In this document: one piece after another, positions 35,236 through 47,605 of the stretch
Numbering within the stretch: position 1 is the stretch's first letter
Layout of the letters: each line of letters begins with the position of its first letter
Assembly (NCBI GenBank): GCA_030435675.1
Contig: CM059624.1
Coordinates: forward strand, 6,038,769 to 6,102,768
DNA length: 64,000 nucleotides
DNA from: Steinernema hermaphroditum
Lineage: Eukaryota; Nematoda; Chromadorea; Rhabditida; Steinernematidae
Reading direction: 5' to 3'
Notes under the pieces: model-generated
What the model saw: only the letters and a program-made list of their open reading frames with translations
The model's database searches: none
What the model was told of the DNA's origin: nothing
Position numbers and translations under genes: made by a program

Positions 35236-38208
35236 ACGGATCGTAAATCCTGGGTTTTATGTAGGTTCCGTCTACGCTGATATCTTTTGATAATGATCGA
35301 CCACTTGTCGGCTGTAGCAAAGTGAAAATGATTGGTTGCACAGTGCAGAACCCGCTTGTCAAGAGGCAAACTAGACTGTCTGTCTGGATGTCTCTCCGGC
35401 CTCCATCGAGGATCTCCACCATTGGTACACATGTAAACCTCAAAACGAGAGCTAAGGGAGACATACTGCGCTAATGTCGTCTGTTACATTCCTCGCTCGC
35501 CTGCAGCCTGCTCCACACTCCAAATCGACAAATGTCCACGGATTTCGTATTTTCCGACTTTCGAAATCTACTATCTCTCGTCAAAATGTACTTTTCACTT
35601 CAAAAGGCTACGCCATCGAAGCTTCATAGTTCATCGACTGAGCTTTCGTACTTCCCCCTTCCACGAGTAAAGTGCGCTCGTTTTAAGTCATGAAACAGGC
35701 ATTGAAATGTCTCCACGGATGTGTCCCACCTCCGTGGAATTGTAAGTGCACAATCCAATTTCTAATTCAGTCCCTAATGAGTCACTTCGCTGCTTTAACC
35801 CAATCGCAAAAGTCGTTACCCTTAAAATTCGTTCTAGTCGTTCCGTTTTTTGCCTTCCAAGGATGCACTTCCCTCTTCCTGGAGGTCCCACGTGCCCTAC
35901 CCTCACCTTCTTGTCCTTCACATCGAGTCGCGACGAAATTCAGCGTTTCGACCGTGGAAGTGACGATGAGCGCACAGCATAAACAGCGATTAATTACTCG
36001 GGTTCCCATAGAGACGCTGAAAGGTAAGCGACGCGGCGGCGGTCGCGTTTGAATCCTTTAAACGATTACTCTTTTGCGCCGTCCTCAGCAGGCGCACCCC
36101 TAACTCGCCGTAATGAACGGAGTTACGTAACGCTCGATGGCGTGACTCCCAAGAGTTGCCACTTCGCCCACTGTCCCCTTTCATGTCCGCGGTAGCTAAT
36201 GATCAGCTGGGTGGGAGGAGGCCGGGAGGGCGTAGAAATCGAGCCTCTAATTGCGGTGATTACTGTCTTCCCCTTTGAAGGGACACAATTAAGACAGACG
36301 ATGAGGTGGTGGGCCGTGGCATCTGTATTGATTCTAAAATGTCCTCGTGTTTCAAACACCTCTTCGATGCCCTAAGCAGCTACGTATTACCTGAGAGAGT
36401 GCTGTCTGAGGTTCCCGGCACACTTATAGCGTCCTCTTTTTTTATAAAGACGATTTTCGTCCTTTGTGAAAGTGCCTCTGGAAGCAGGTAGAACAAAAAC
36501 AGACTGGAAGCTGTCCGATGTCGTAGGTGCACTGTTCTAGTTCAGGCGCCTTTTCGAGTGCTCGTGTTCTGAAGGAGAGACGTAGTACGGACAAACATGC
36601 CCAATCTCTTTGCTCTTTGACTATTTGGACTATTTGGATGCTAGATCATTTGCTGATGGTCTTGATCGATTTATACGTAGCTACAAATCAGTGGCGTCTC
36701 CCTAACATAGCAATAATTCGTCGAATTCTGCATGGTTGGTGAACTGCTGTAGAGATCGTGTTCTGGCACGCGATATTCCATGAATTCCATCAGTTTCCTG
36801 CAACAGAAATCCTTCTAAGCATGTTCTCCCTTTAATGCTTTTCAAACGTTATGTTCACATAATGGTTTTCATGGCTGTGTCCACACCAATCGATGGGAAA
36901 TTGATGGATTTAAGATTTTTGGTCTTTGGAATCGTATATCTGTTACGTCTATTACATCCATAGGCAGGTTTGTGATATGAACGTGGGAATGTTTTGGTCG
37001 TGTTTCTCGATAACTCTTTTGGGAAAAAAAGTTTCCGTGATCTGTTTTCTTCATCTTCACTGCTTCCTGCTCACTTTGCATTGGGTGCGTGATTAGTGGT
37101 GCTTTTCGGAACGCGAGATATGCAAATGATAGACTCTACAAGTGTAATATGTTCTGTGCAACTGGCTGATCGAATCCCGCAAAACGGTGAGTTTTTGAGA
37201 GTACGAATGTCTCGTCATTCGTCGCCTCAAATTCTTTGGTATGTCTCATCAAAATGATTGACGACTGTGTCGACTAGGGGCCAAATCGACTTTTATCTTT
37301 AGTGGTTAGACAAAGCTTTTAAAGAGCCAAAATGTCTTTGGTGCAATTGGCTGAAACGTTGAGTTGTCTTCCGGAATATGTACTTTTCGGACTACGTACT
37401 TTGTCGCTTTTTTTGCGCATGCACCTTTCAAACTTTCCTTGTCTAAACTTTCCACTAATAGGCGATTTAGAAGAGCGCTCTGATCTGAGAACTTTGTATT
37501 ACGGAGAACATGATATTATGGAGAACACACTTTGAAATATTTAAACTTGAAACAACTTATAAGTGGAAACATTAGTAGTCAATCTGTTTCAGTCGCAAAT
37601 CACTGAGAACGGTCTTTTGCATGTTTTTAACACACAAATGAAGATGTAGAGATCGATCAAATAACCCTGAGTTCGAAAATGAGCTGAATTTTTGTTCGTA
37701 ACATTCCGTTCAGAGAAGCATAACAGACCATAACTTTGATTTACATTTCGGCAGTCACTCATGCCGCCGTAAATAAGTGGGGATCTGTGATGCAGATCGT
37801 ACTCTCGAGACGCTCCTAGTGCACTGTGCGTTTATGTCCTGTTTCAGCAATTTGAATTTTATTTGCAATATCTTAAGCTTACGCAAAGTTGCACCCGCAT
37901 ATAATCACCAATCGAGTATGTGGGACCTCATTCACGCTCGGCTTCTCCTAGGCGTCACGGCTTCAAGTCTCGGGCATCGGAAGATGTTGATGTTGGCACA
38001 ACACCAGCTTCAGTTTTCTTCATCTGGCTTGTTCTTTTGTCCAGTCCAGGCACTGCCGCTGGAAGCCATCAGAACTTCAGCCTTATTAGTGTCCCCTATG
38101 TGAAGTCAGTGGTGAGTGACCAAGACCTACTGAACAGTCACGGGTGGCCTCACCTAGCCGCGGAGACGGTCACCTTCGAAAGAATCGTTGGCTCAGCCAG
38201 GAGGAGCG
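35236..38208. other. Gene-free 3 kb stretch
   Basis: No supported exon. 35690-36330 has GC-rich blocks with TTAATTA/TAATTA-like sites, and 36400-37700 is AT-rich. About the last 250 bases (37950-38208) may be the 3' untranslated end of the minus-strand retrotransposon; its exact 3' border was not found. Confidence 0.35.
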
Positions 38209-41085
38209 TTAGAGCGATTGGTTTCCCCTGCGGCACCAAGATGAGATCGACTCACTTCTCGCCGCAGCCTGCCAGCGCTGGGTTCCTATGGTCTTCACGA
38301 TGTCATCTCTCCAACGTATTCTCGGTCTTCCTAGCGGCCGCTTTGTTGGTGGTCTCCATTCTGAAATCAAAGTAGACCATTTATCGCGATTCACAGGGCG
38401 GTTCGCCATGTTCCAGGCAAACTTCCATTTCCTCTTCGTTGCTTCCTCGTTGACGTCTTTCACCTTTGTTACTCCTCGGATCCATTCATTTGTTTTCCGG
38501 TCTAAATGTCTTACTCCGAGTATCCTTCGTTCCATCCTCCTTTGTGCTGCCGCTAGTCTCTTTTTCATATATTTGGTCAAAGCCCAGGTTTCTGAACCGT
38601 AAATCATCGCCGGGAGGATACACATATCGAACAATCTTCTCTTCCACTTCATTTCCACTGATGACGATGTCAAGAAGACTCTGTGTTGTCGAAAGGCATT
38701 CCATCCCGAACTTATTCGACGGTTGGTCTCTTTTCTACTGTTGCGGATCAGTTGGATTTCTTGCCCTAAATAAACAAAGCTTTCGACGTGTTCCAAACTC
38801 ACGCCATTCAGGCGGATGTCGAGTTCCTCCTGTGCCATGATTTTGGTCTTTGCCTCGTTGATCTTCAATCCAAACTTTCGGGATTCTTCGCTGAGCTCGT
38901 TTATCATTTTCTGAAGCTCATCCTGCGAGTTGGCGATGAGTGCAATGTCGTCGGCAAATCGGAGGTTGTTCAGTCTTTTTCCGTTGATGTTTATGCCGTA
39001 TTCATCCCATCTCAACCTTCTGAAGACGCTTTCCAGTGTTGCGGTGAACAATTTGGGGCTTATAACATCGCCTTGACGGACTCCTCGGCGGATGTTGATT
39101 TGCACTAGGTCTTCTCCTATTCGGATATGAGACTTGGCATCGCGGTAGATCCTTCGCATAATTGCCACAATTTGAGCAGGGACGCCCTGTTCTTGTAGAG
39201 CGGTCCATACTGCGTTAACCTCTACCGAATCGAACGCTTTTTCGTAATCTACAAACGCAATACACAAGGGGACTCGGTACTCACGTGAGCGCTCGAATAG
39301 CTCGTTTATTGCGTGTAGATGGTCCGTGGTTGAGTAATTTTTCCGGAAGCCGGCTTGCTCCTCCTCCTGTGCTTCATCTAATATCTTTTCGATTCGCTGG
39401 TTGATGACTTTGGTGAACAGTTTGTAGATCGCCGAGAGCAGTGATATAGGGCGATAGTTTTTGATTTGCAGAGCGTCTCCTTTCTTGTGGATGAGTATTG
39501 TTGTCGAATCTGCCATCGTTTTTGGGATCTCGCAGCGACGGATGCATCTATTGAAGAGCTCCGTCAGCATCGGAAGCAGATCTTTCTTGGCGAGCTTCAA
39601 CATGTCCACAGTAATTTTGTCGACCCCGGGGCTTTTTCCGTTCTTCAATTGGGTTAAAGCCTCTTCAACCTCTGCTTGTAGAATCACCGGGAAATCTTCT
39701 GTAGTCGTCGTTTCTCTGTAATTAAAGCTTACCGATTGTGCATATAAGTCGTCATAGAATGTCTTGATGGCTCGGTGTATATCTCTCTTACTCGTACAGA
39801 GGGTACCATCCTTATCAAGAACATGCGTTATTCTTCTTCTTCCGGTTGCCACTTTTTCTCGGATCTTTCGCAGTCCTTGCGAGGCTTGGATCGCTTCTTC
39901 CACCAGCTGTCGGTGGTGGTTCGTGATGTCTTTTCTGATTTCTCTGCGGACCATCTTGCTGAATTCAGTGAAAGCTATTCTATCAGTAAGCGAGTCTTGA
40001 GTTCGTCGTAAGTGATGCCTTTCGCGGAGGAGCTCTTTGGTCGCCTCTGTGAGTCGTTTCTCTTGGGGGACAGGCTCCTTGGCAACTTCAGCGGCATAGC
40101 GGAGAATTTCGACTATTTCTTCGTAGTTGACTGGGTTTCTGGATGCTGTCTGAGAGGCCACAGCTGCCTGGAAAATATCACGTTTGAGGCGATACTTACT
40201 CTTAGGATTTTGCCGATTGGGTCTTCCCGAGGCTGATCGTTCGAGCTCCATTACAGCACGAAGAAGTCGATGGTCCGATCCGGCATAATGTCTACCGAGG
40301 ACGACTGACGACTTGAATCGAATGTTCTTCCGAGCCAGGATGTAATCTATACAGTTTTTTGTACGTCTGTCCGGTGAGATCCAAGTCCATCTTCGTCCTA
40401 TGCGAGTTTTGAAGAACGAATTAACGGACCGCAGGTTGTATTCAGCGCACATCTCTACGAGGAGCTGACCGCGGTTGTTTCTTTCTCCGTAACCGTATTC
40501 TCCTAGAACGTTATCATCCATAAAATCCCTTTTACCCATTTTTGAGTTGAAGTCTCCGAGGAGAATTGGGCATGTCGCTGCTTCTAGTTGATCTCTTAGC
40601 GTTTCAAGTAGTATTTCGAATTCGACTTCCTCTTCGACCTCGTCATTGTCGGCAGTAGTTGTTCTGGCGGACGATGGAGGCGCATACACTGCAAAGAACT
40701 GTAGCTGCTTCCTTCCAAACCTCATATCTAATGCAGAGATTCTGTCGTTAATCCTTCGGAACTGTGTGACGTTGTTCTGATAGCGCTTGCGGACGAGGAA
40801 TCCGGTACCGGATGCTCCTGAGCTGTCTTCGGGTCCGGCGAAGTATAGGTCGAAGTCCGAGTCATGTAGTTCTAAAGCGCCGGTTCCTTTCCACCTGAAT
40901 TCAGTAAGGGCGAGTATGTCAACGCGTACTCCTTCCAGGTCATATTGAAGCTCGAGAAGTCTCTCCAGGGTTGCAAGACGCCTGACATTGAGGGTGCCTA
41001 CAACTAGTTGGTGATTAAGGGTGGAACGTACTTGTCTTTGCTTTTCCAGGGCTTCTAAGACAAGGAGGTCTCGTTTTCTTCCGGT
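38209..41085 (-). mobile_element. RTE-like non-LTR retrotransposon, intact long ORF
   Basis: One uninterrupted frame of about 958 codons. An APE-type endonuclease comes first: VVGTLNVRRL, ILALTEFRWKG with the catalytic Glu, ILLGDFNSKMGKRD, YAGSDHRLL. A reverse transcriptase follows: AGFRKNYSTTDHLHAI, VDYEKAFDSV, GVRQGDVISPKLF, and the catalytic LRFADDIALI. The C-terminal block includes MIYGSETWAL, MERRILGVRHLDR and GRPRIRWRDDI, typical of RTE elements. The first in-frame ATG is at 40725, inside the endonuclease, while the endonuclease start is upstream with no ATG before the stop near 41086. Either translation starts elsewhere or the element is 5'-truncated. No target-site duplication was identified. 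Confidence 0.9.
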
Positions 41086-44000
41086 TTACGGACGCAAAAA
41101 ACGACCGGTCAGCAGTTGGCGGCTAGGCAGACGTGAGACCGGGCGGAGAGCGATCGCACCACACGACAGCATAATTAGTTGGAATTCAAGAGGTTCCTCG
41201 AATGCGCACTCTCTGACGTACATATGTGTTTGCCACGTCATTAGGAAAGGTTTAAAAAGGTGTTGCCCCGGAACAGTTGCTGTTGTTCGGTACGCGGTGG
41301 CGCGAGGGACTCCCAGGGCTCTCAGTTCACACATCATTCTACTCTTTCAGTGATTATTCTCTCAGCCCACCTGTCTACGATTGGCGCAGAGTATGATGTA
41401 AACACGACTAGGGCAGCAACGATGAAGTTTGCGATTCGATTTGCATTAGACGTCTGTTTCGATTGAACTAATTTGTTTGTCTCTCTGTTTTTCTTCACTG
41501 TTCACTATTTTTTTGAGTTCGAAACTTCAATCATTCATACATATTTAGAAATGCATGGATATAAAATGTGCGTCTTTACATTTAACGCCAGGGAAACATT
41601 CCTGCTTGCATTGCGACTATTCATCGGTCATTACATCCATTTGAAAGGCTCTCTACAACGGACTCATTTTGCAGGCTGACACTTTTTTCTATGGGGAGGA
41701 GACGGTGGCGGATAGACGGTTCCAGGTCATAATGGCCAAAAGATGGCCAAAATTTAAAAAAAGTCAATAGTCAAAAATCGATTTTGTCCATTGGCCATTT
41801 TGTGGTCATTTTCCTTTGGCCATTTCGACCGCCTCCCCGAGTAGACAGGTAGACACATTTATGTGTCTCGTTTGCTGTCTGATCTGTCGTAGACTGCAAA
41901 TGGGCCTGTCGCAGTCGACCTGTCTACGCGACCATTTAATCGGTCAAAAAAAGTAACCTTATCGGCAATTTGCCATGCACTGGGCCAGTCTAAGTTCTCT
42001 GAAACGTCCTTGAAGCTTCTAGAACGAATTTCCGTGTTTTACATATCGCTTTGTAGCAGATTTATCGTTCAAAACGTTCTCCGCTTTATATAGCTATACT
42101 TTCGTCTCCTTTAGACAGTGTGCCGCCTTCTGATTTCCTTCTGAACAGTAAAATACTAAGGAAATGTAATAGGGAAATTGAATCTTGCATGCGTCACTGC
42201 GACAGGAGCGAATAAACAAAGCCATTTCTATTTATATGTGTGAGGTTTTTCGTCATTCCCCAACCTAGGCTTTGTAGCAAACTACTATAATCTTCAGAGT
42301 ACGCTCTAGTCTTTCCAAGTCCCGTGCTTTCCCGGTGCATCTCCTAATCACAGGTTCCGCCACAACTGGTTGTTTTGAGGCTTGCACCCATCAATTTCGG
42401 CCATAGGCGAATCACGATGTTTTCCCACAAAGTGCAACGCCCTGATACATCATACTTTGGCCGCAGCTTCATAAACGTGATCTCCAGATACAAAAGACCA
42501 ATCACGCCACGTTTTTTTGCCGCTTCAATTCCAATTTTAATCTCCGGAATTGCATCCGTCTAAAAAGACGAATTGTAGGTATTCGCCGAAAGGTTCATTC
42601 TCGATTGTTCGCTACACTTCGCGCCTTTCAAAGAGTGCACGGTGGCGGAGACCTGCCGATTCTAAATCCACCTTGCTCGCAACATTTTTATGGAAACGTT
42701 CGGAGCGTGTCAGGTGTCATACGGACCACTTCCAATGTTGTGGTTGACGTCGAAAGGTTACGGTAATTGTAGTGCATTGTTTTTAGTTTCTATGGTTCTC
42801 TTTAAGAGGTTTTCCATTCACATATAACACATCCACACGGCCCTATTGAGTTCTATATATGTCTTGGTAATTGGGCTCGTTTTTAGCCTCCTGCGTCACG
42901 GTGACATAATTTGTTCCCACACTTTCGGGAACCAACAAACGGCGTGATCAGCTGTGTACTGGACATTACTCAGTCCCACAATTTCGGTAATTGGCGTCAA
43001 ACGCACTGCCGAGACGTTGTTTATGTTCACGTTCCGTCAATTACATTTTCGAAGGCAAACATCTCTCCTTGTTTTTCAACGTCTCTCCTTTCCATCCAAT
43101 CCAACCTAAACTTTTTTTTGTGCTGTGATCCGCGAATACATTCAAAATTTGTTTACATCTTCTGGCTGCAATTCCAAGAAGTTTGTTTACACTACCTGGA
43201 AACGCATTTTTTCTGACGCCACAGTAGAGTTAAGTGCCATCTGCTAATCAAGTAGCGGTCCCATTCAGTTCTGTCCATACGCACGGAATGGCCTCTTCAA
43301 CCCACGCGCTCCCACGTCTTTTGGAAAATGAGGCCTCCTACCATGTACCGAAGAAATCGCTGGCCACACGATTAGAAAAATTATTGTACTTAAAGGAGCC
43401 ATAGCCTGTCGCCATAATTCGTCTTCATGAACATGGAGGAGCACGCGTGAGTTAAATTCGTCTTTAGCATCTACATGGTATCTTAACAAGCCTTTCCCGA
43501 CTCTGTTTTCCTCCAATCAATTTCTGCCCTTACCTTCTTAGACTTAATTATTTGTTTACTTCGTCTTAGTCTGCTGAAACTGACAACTGAGATGGCCATT
43601 AACTGGGGTCCCTCTCTAACTGCATCACCTGAATATTCTCCCCTTAAATGTATCTGAAATGACTATGAAGTTCCTTGTTCCCAAGGCATAACATACAAGG
43701 AACTTTACCGTATTTAACCTTTCAGGTTCATGCCGTTGAGACCTCGAGTCCGAAATACGTCGGCATCTCTGGCTGAGGCCATGACCTCTGCTCACTTAGC
43801 TCTCACCAACAAATCAATTTCTTATCCTTTCTTAATAAATCTAATTAAATTTTGTTTCTATGGACACTCTATGTTTCACAGCGCGGACAACTATTCCTTT
43901 TGAGATGTTTTTCCAGAGAAATACCTACCGTATTATTTCATTCTAGCACTAGCTTCGCATGATCGTGAAGTGCCTCTGGTTTGTAATCTTTCCTGTCTGT

Positions 44001-44291
44001 GCTGCCTCCGTTTTCATAAGATTTAATTAGAGCGATCGACTCCTTCTCATGGGAGCCGTATTCCCAGCAGCACGTGTTCCTCCCACGTCAGATTCGTGCT
44101 CTAGACGATTCCGAGGGAGGCTACCACCAACTGCGGCTCCGTTTCAGAACCACGCGAAATCCTCGCGTCGGGCGGCAGGTGCAACCCCCAGACGTCAGTT
44201 TCTCTCTATTCGAAGGCCGTCGACGGCGAATGCGCCCCGCTTTGCGACCTCTTCGATGACCGGACTGCTGCGCGCCTTCGCCGACTTCGTC
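41086..44291. other. Gene-free 3.2 kb stretch upstream of G alpha
   Basis: The first 300 bases may belong to the retrotransposon's 5' end. 41725-41825 holds several TGGCCAT/ATGGCCA repeats in both orientations around an AT-rich centre. The rest has no exon logic. 44049-44291 is an open frame in phase with the G alpha start, but the N-terminal Gly/Cys lipidation motif argues it is leader. Confidence 0.35.
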
Positions 44292-46787
44292 ATGGGATCG
44301 TGTCAGAGCACCGAAGTCAAGGTGCAGACCGCCGTCTCCAAGCAGATCGACAAGCAGCTCTACGCGCAGAAAGCGCGCATGATCCAGAAGCTTCTTCTGC
44401 TGGGTAGGTGGCCGACCTTAGGCGGAAGTGGTCCTTTGAGAGCTCTTTGCACCTGTGCGTTTTATGGAAAGAGCAAATTGTTTTCGTAAGAAGCGAACTT
44501 TAGTCTTTGGATTCTTAGACGACACAGAGGATTGCATATGAATCCTAAAAGGCAGTGAAACGCTTTTGTAATTTAGATGTGAGGTCTGAGTCTACTCCAC
44601 CTGTCGAATGTTTATGTGGAACAATTTCGACTTTTTCTGCAGGTCGAAGTTCTACCTGTTATTCATTTTTTTATGAAATGAACTAAAAGCAACCATGCCT
44701 ATAACTGGACATCGGGCTTAGAAAGGGTAACAATTGACAAACTGTACAAATATCCACAGAAACAACAATAATAAGTCAACCATGAACTGAACAGGTGAGC
44801 GCAATGTAAGCGCACTTTTTAGCAGGTTAGAAGGTTAGGAAATTCTTTGCGATTTCAGAGAGGTTTTTCACTTATAGCCATGATTCCGGGTCGTCCGTTC
44901 ATCCTCTCAGAAATGAGTTGAGTGAGCGGTCGATGCAGCCTCTTCATAACTCGTCCCGCGCTCAGCTCTGACAAGTACTGGCATTTAAGAAATTATCATG
45001 AAAGTGAGCGGTCGTTCCTGACCGTCATCTCTCCGGCTTCCAGAAAACATGGAACATAAGGGATCAGGGCAGTTTTACAGTATCACCAAACAGCCGGTCA
45101 CCTCTAACGCTTAGAGATATTTCCGAAATCATGAACAACCTACAAATATTTAACAAAATGGCTAAAGTTTTAAAGTTTTCTAGGAAAAAAGGATCCCACT
45201 ACTTTGTGGAAATTCCGATCATAAACCAGAACAGTTCGCTATCTCACATACTTTATTAAAAATCAACAACTTTGTCGACCGTGCGAACCATTCCAGCGTA
45301 AAGTACATCATCACCATGTTTAGAGGTTGTTTTCAAATGCTCACGTGAGAAGTGCACGCTTAAACAAAGCTGTGTTTTTAATAAAAACGGCAACAACAAG
45401 TGTGAGAGGGGTCAAATTAGCCATTCTGTAGAAACTACAGTTCTGCTTCATTTCAGGCCCTGGAGAGAGCGGCAAAAGCACATGCCTGAAACAGATGCAG
45501 TAAGTCCCCCACACACACCACTGTCCACACCACTATCCCTTCAGGATTCTGCACAACAACGGTTTCACCCAGGCGGAGATCGAAGACCGAAAGTGCATCG
45601 TGTATAGCAACACTGTCCAGTCGATGTTGGCGATTACGAGTAACATGGCGAACCTGGGAGTCGCGCTGGATGATCCGAAACTCGAAGTATCTCTCCCATC
45701 CAGAAGATCTGCATATAGTTCAATTTATAGAACGGGATCCAGGCGATCCAACGCCACGTGGACGGCGGCTTCGAAACCTCGGCGTTCAGTCCCGAAGTGA
45801 AGGCGGCCCTGGTGGCGCTGTGGAACGATGCCGGAATCCGCGCTGCCTACGAGAAGCGCAGTCAGTATCAGCTCAACGACTCCGCTAAATAGTAACTAAG
45901 AATCAGACTTCCTGTACACGTTCTCCTTCTAGCTTTTTCGATAACTTAGAAAGGATATCGAAGAAGGACTACATGCCTACAGAGCAGGACATTCTCTACA
46001 CTCGGGTAGCCACTGCTGGCGTTGTCCAAGTCACTTTTACGGCTAAGAATATTGATTTTAAGTAGGTTTACACTATCAGTTCATTCAGTAGGATGCTTAA
46101 TTAGGTGCGAAAAACAGCAGGTGCCTTTTAAATATTTTAAGCTTTCCATTTTAGGAAAACAGGAGCTAGAACTCTTTGTACATTATACACCTTGTAAGGC
46201 TACTGTACAGGCATAAAGCTGGAATTTTCAGAGTATTCGACGTCGGCGGTCAACGCTCCGAACGCCGAAAATGGATCCACTGCTTCGACGACGTGAATGC
46301 CATCATCTACGTCGCCGCCATCAGCGAGTACGATCAGAAGCTCCGAGAAGACGAGAGCACGGTAGGTTCCCCGTCGCCCACCTTCTTGAACCTCCTCCCA
46401 GAACCGCGTGATGGAGTCGCTGGAACTCTTCCACAACGTCGTCAACACGATCTTCTTCGAGATGACGCCGATGATCCTCTTCCTCAACAAGAAGGACCTC
46501 TTCGCGGAGAAGATCCGAAGGGTCTCCTTGCGCGTATGTTTCCCGAGCTACGAAGGTGGGTCGCCTTCTTCTGAGCTGATTTCGAGAGATTCCCTGTCGT
46601 AGGAGGCCTCGACTACAACGAAGGAATGACCTTCTTGAAGAGGCAGTTCACTCTGATCGCCAAAGACTCCAAGAAGATGTACATCCACGAGACGTGTGCC
46701 ACCGACACGAATCAGGTGCAGAACGTCATCAACAGCGTGATCGACACGATCGTACAAGAGAATCTGAAAGACACAGGAATGATTTAA
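44292..46787 (+). CDS. Heterotrimeric G-protein alpha subunit
   Basis: Exons 44292-44403, 45457-45499, 45545-45686, 45731-45891, 45933-46061, 46232-46361, 46402-46555 and 46603-46787 give 351 residues, the normal length. MGSC at the start supports N-myristoylation and palmitoylation. All guanine-nucleotide motifs are present: P-loop GPGESGKST, switch [10 protein letters not shown] with the arginine finger, switch [16 protein letters not shown] with catalytic Gln, LFLNKKDLF, and TCATDT. The usual Ala of GAGESGKS is Pro here. The C-terminus ENLKDTGMI lacks the Cys at -4 that pertussis toxin modifies in Gi/o, and it is not a Gs, Gq or G12 tail, so this is probably one of the nematode-specific, often chemosensory, alpha subunits. 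It acts on the inner face of the plasma membrane downstream of GPCRs. Confidence 0.93.
44404..45456 (+). other. Long intron 1 of G alpha gene
   Basis: A 1,053-base AT-rich intron between the N-terminal exon and the P-loop exon, with gtaggt donor and tttcag acceptor. No internal exon or repeat seen. First introns of this length often hold regulatory sites. Confidence 0.6.
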
Positions 46788-46834
46788 CGGTTTTAGGTGC
46801 ATTCGAATATGAGTTCTATGGATGTTTTATTAAA

Positions 46835-46840
46835 AATAAA
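46835..46840 (+). terminator. Poly(A) signal AATAAA
   Basis: AATAAA 48 bases after the G alpha stop codon. Confidence 0.65.
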
Positions 46841-47605
46841 CTTGTTTTTGAGAACTCCGACAGTTCACCCTCCCTCTAAGTAGGGCGATACGTTTTCTGC
46901 AACACAACCACTAAAACTCTGGGTGCAAGAATTTGGAAACGCCATTAAGTACAATGCCAGAATTTCCGTAAACAATCCATAGGATGTTGAACTTGCATTA
47001 CACTACGAATTCGAATTTTTTGAACAGTACTCTAAGAATCCCTTTAACTAGGACGCTATATTCTCTGCAAATGGTTCATTTTAAACTCCGAATGTCACCT
47101 TAAGCAACTTCTTAAACAATTTGGTGTAGAGCATACTCAAGTGCAGCTATTCGTAAATCTGTATTCGATTTTGAAGAATTCTGGAAGTAATTTCAGATCT
47201 CTCTAAAATTGCTTTTGGACTGAAAGAGAGATAAAGGGTGGATTCGTCAAGGTTCAATGCTTACTACATTTTTCTGAAGGGGTCTTGATGTTCATATGTG
47301 TCATTCATTCGAAAGTTTGGCAGCTCTTCGGGACGAATCGTTTCGTCTCTTTATTCAAAGTATATAGAACTCTCATGTATCCCAGAATGTTGTGTGGAAC
47401 TGGATAAAATAAGTACATTTTTCCGACTTCCTAAACCATTCTAGGGCTAAAGCTTTTGAATCATAGGAATGTTCAGCCCTTTGTGATGACGTGCTTCGTA
47501 GCCGTGCGTTGTAAAATAAAATGTATTCTCCTTAAGCGTAGCAAGCAATTTACATACATACAAAGTGATAAAATATCTCTGTTCTCGTGGAATGTGTTGA
47601 CTCCA
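46841..47605. other. Intergenic region between convergent genes
   Basis: AT-rich sequence separating the G alpha gene from the convergent dehydrogenase gene. No feature seen. Confidence 0.4.

Noticed and set aside
38288..40236. Several plus-strand ORFs of 60-120 codons
   Set aside because: All are antisense shadows of the retrotransposon reading frame.
44049..44291. In-frame extension of 81 codons before the G alpha start
   Set aside because: The MGSC lipidation motif must be N-terminal in G alpha subunits; the extension is Arg/Ala/Pro-rich leader.
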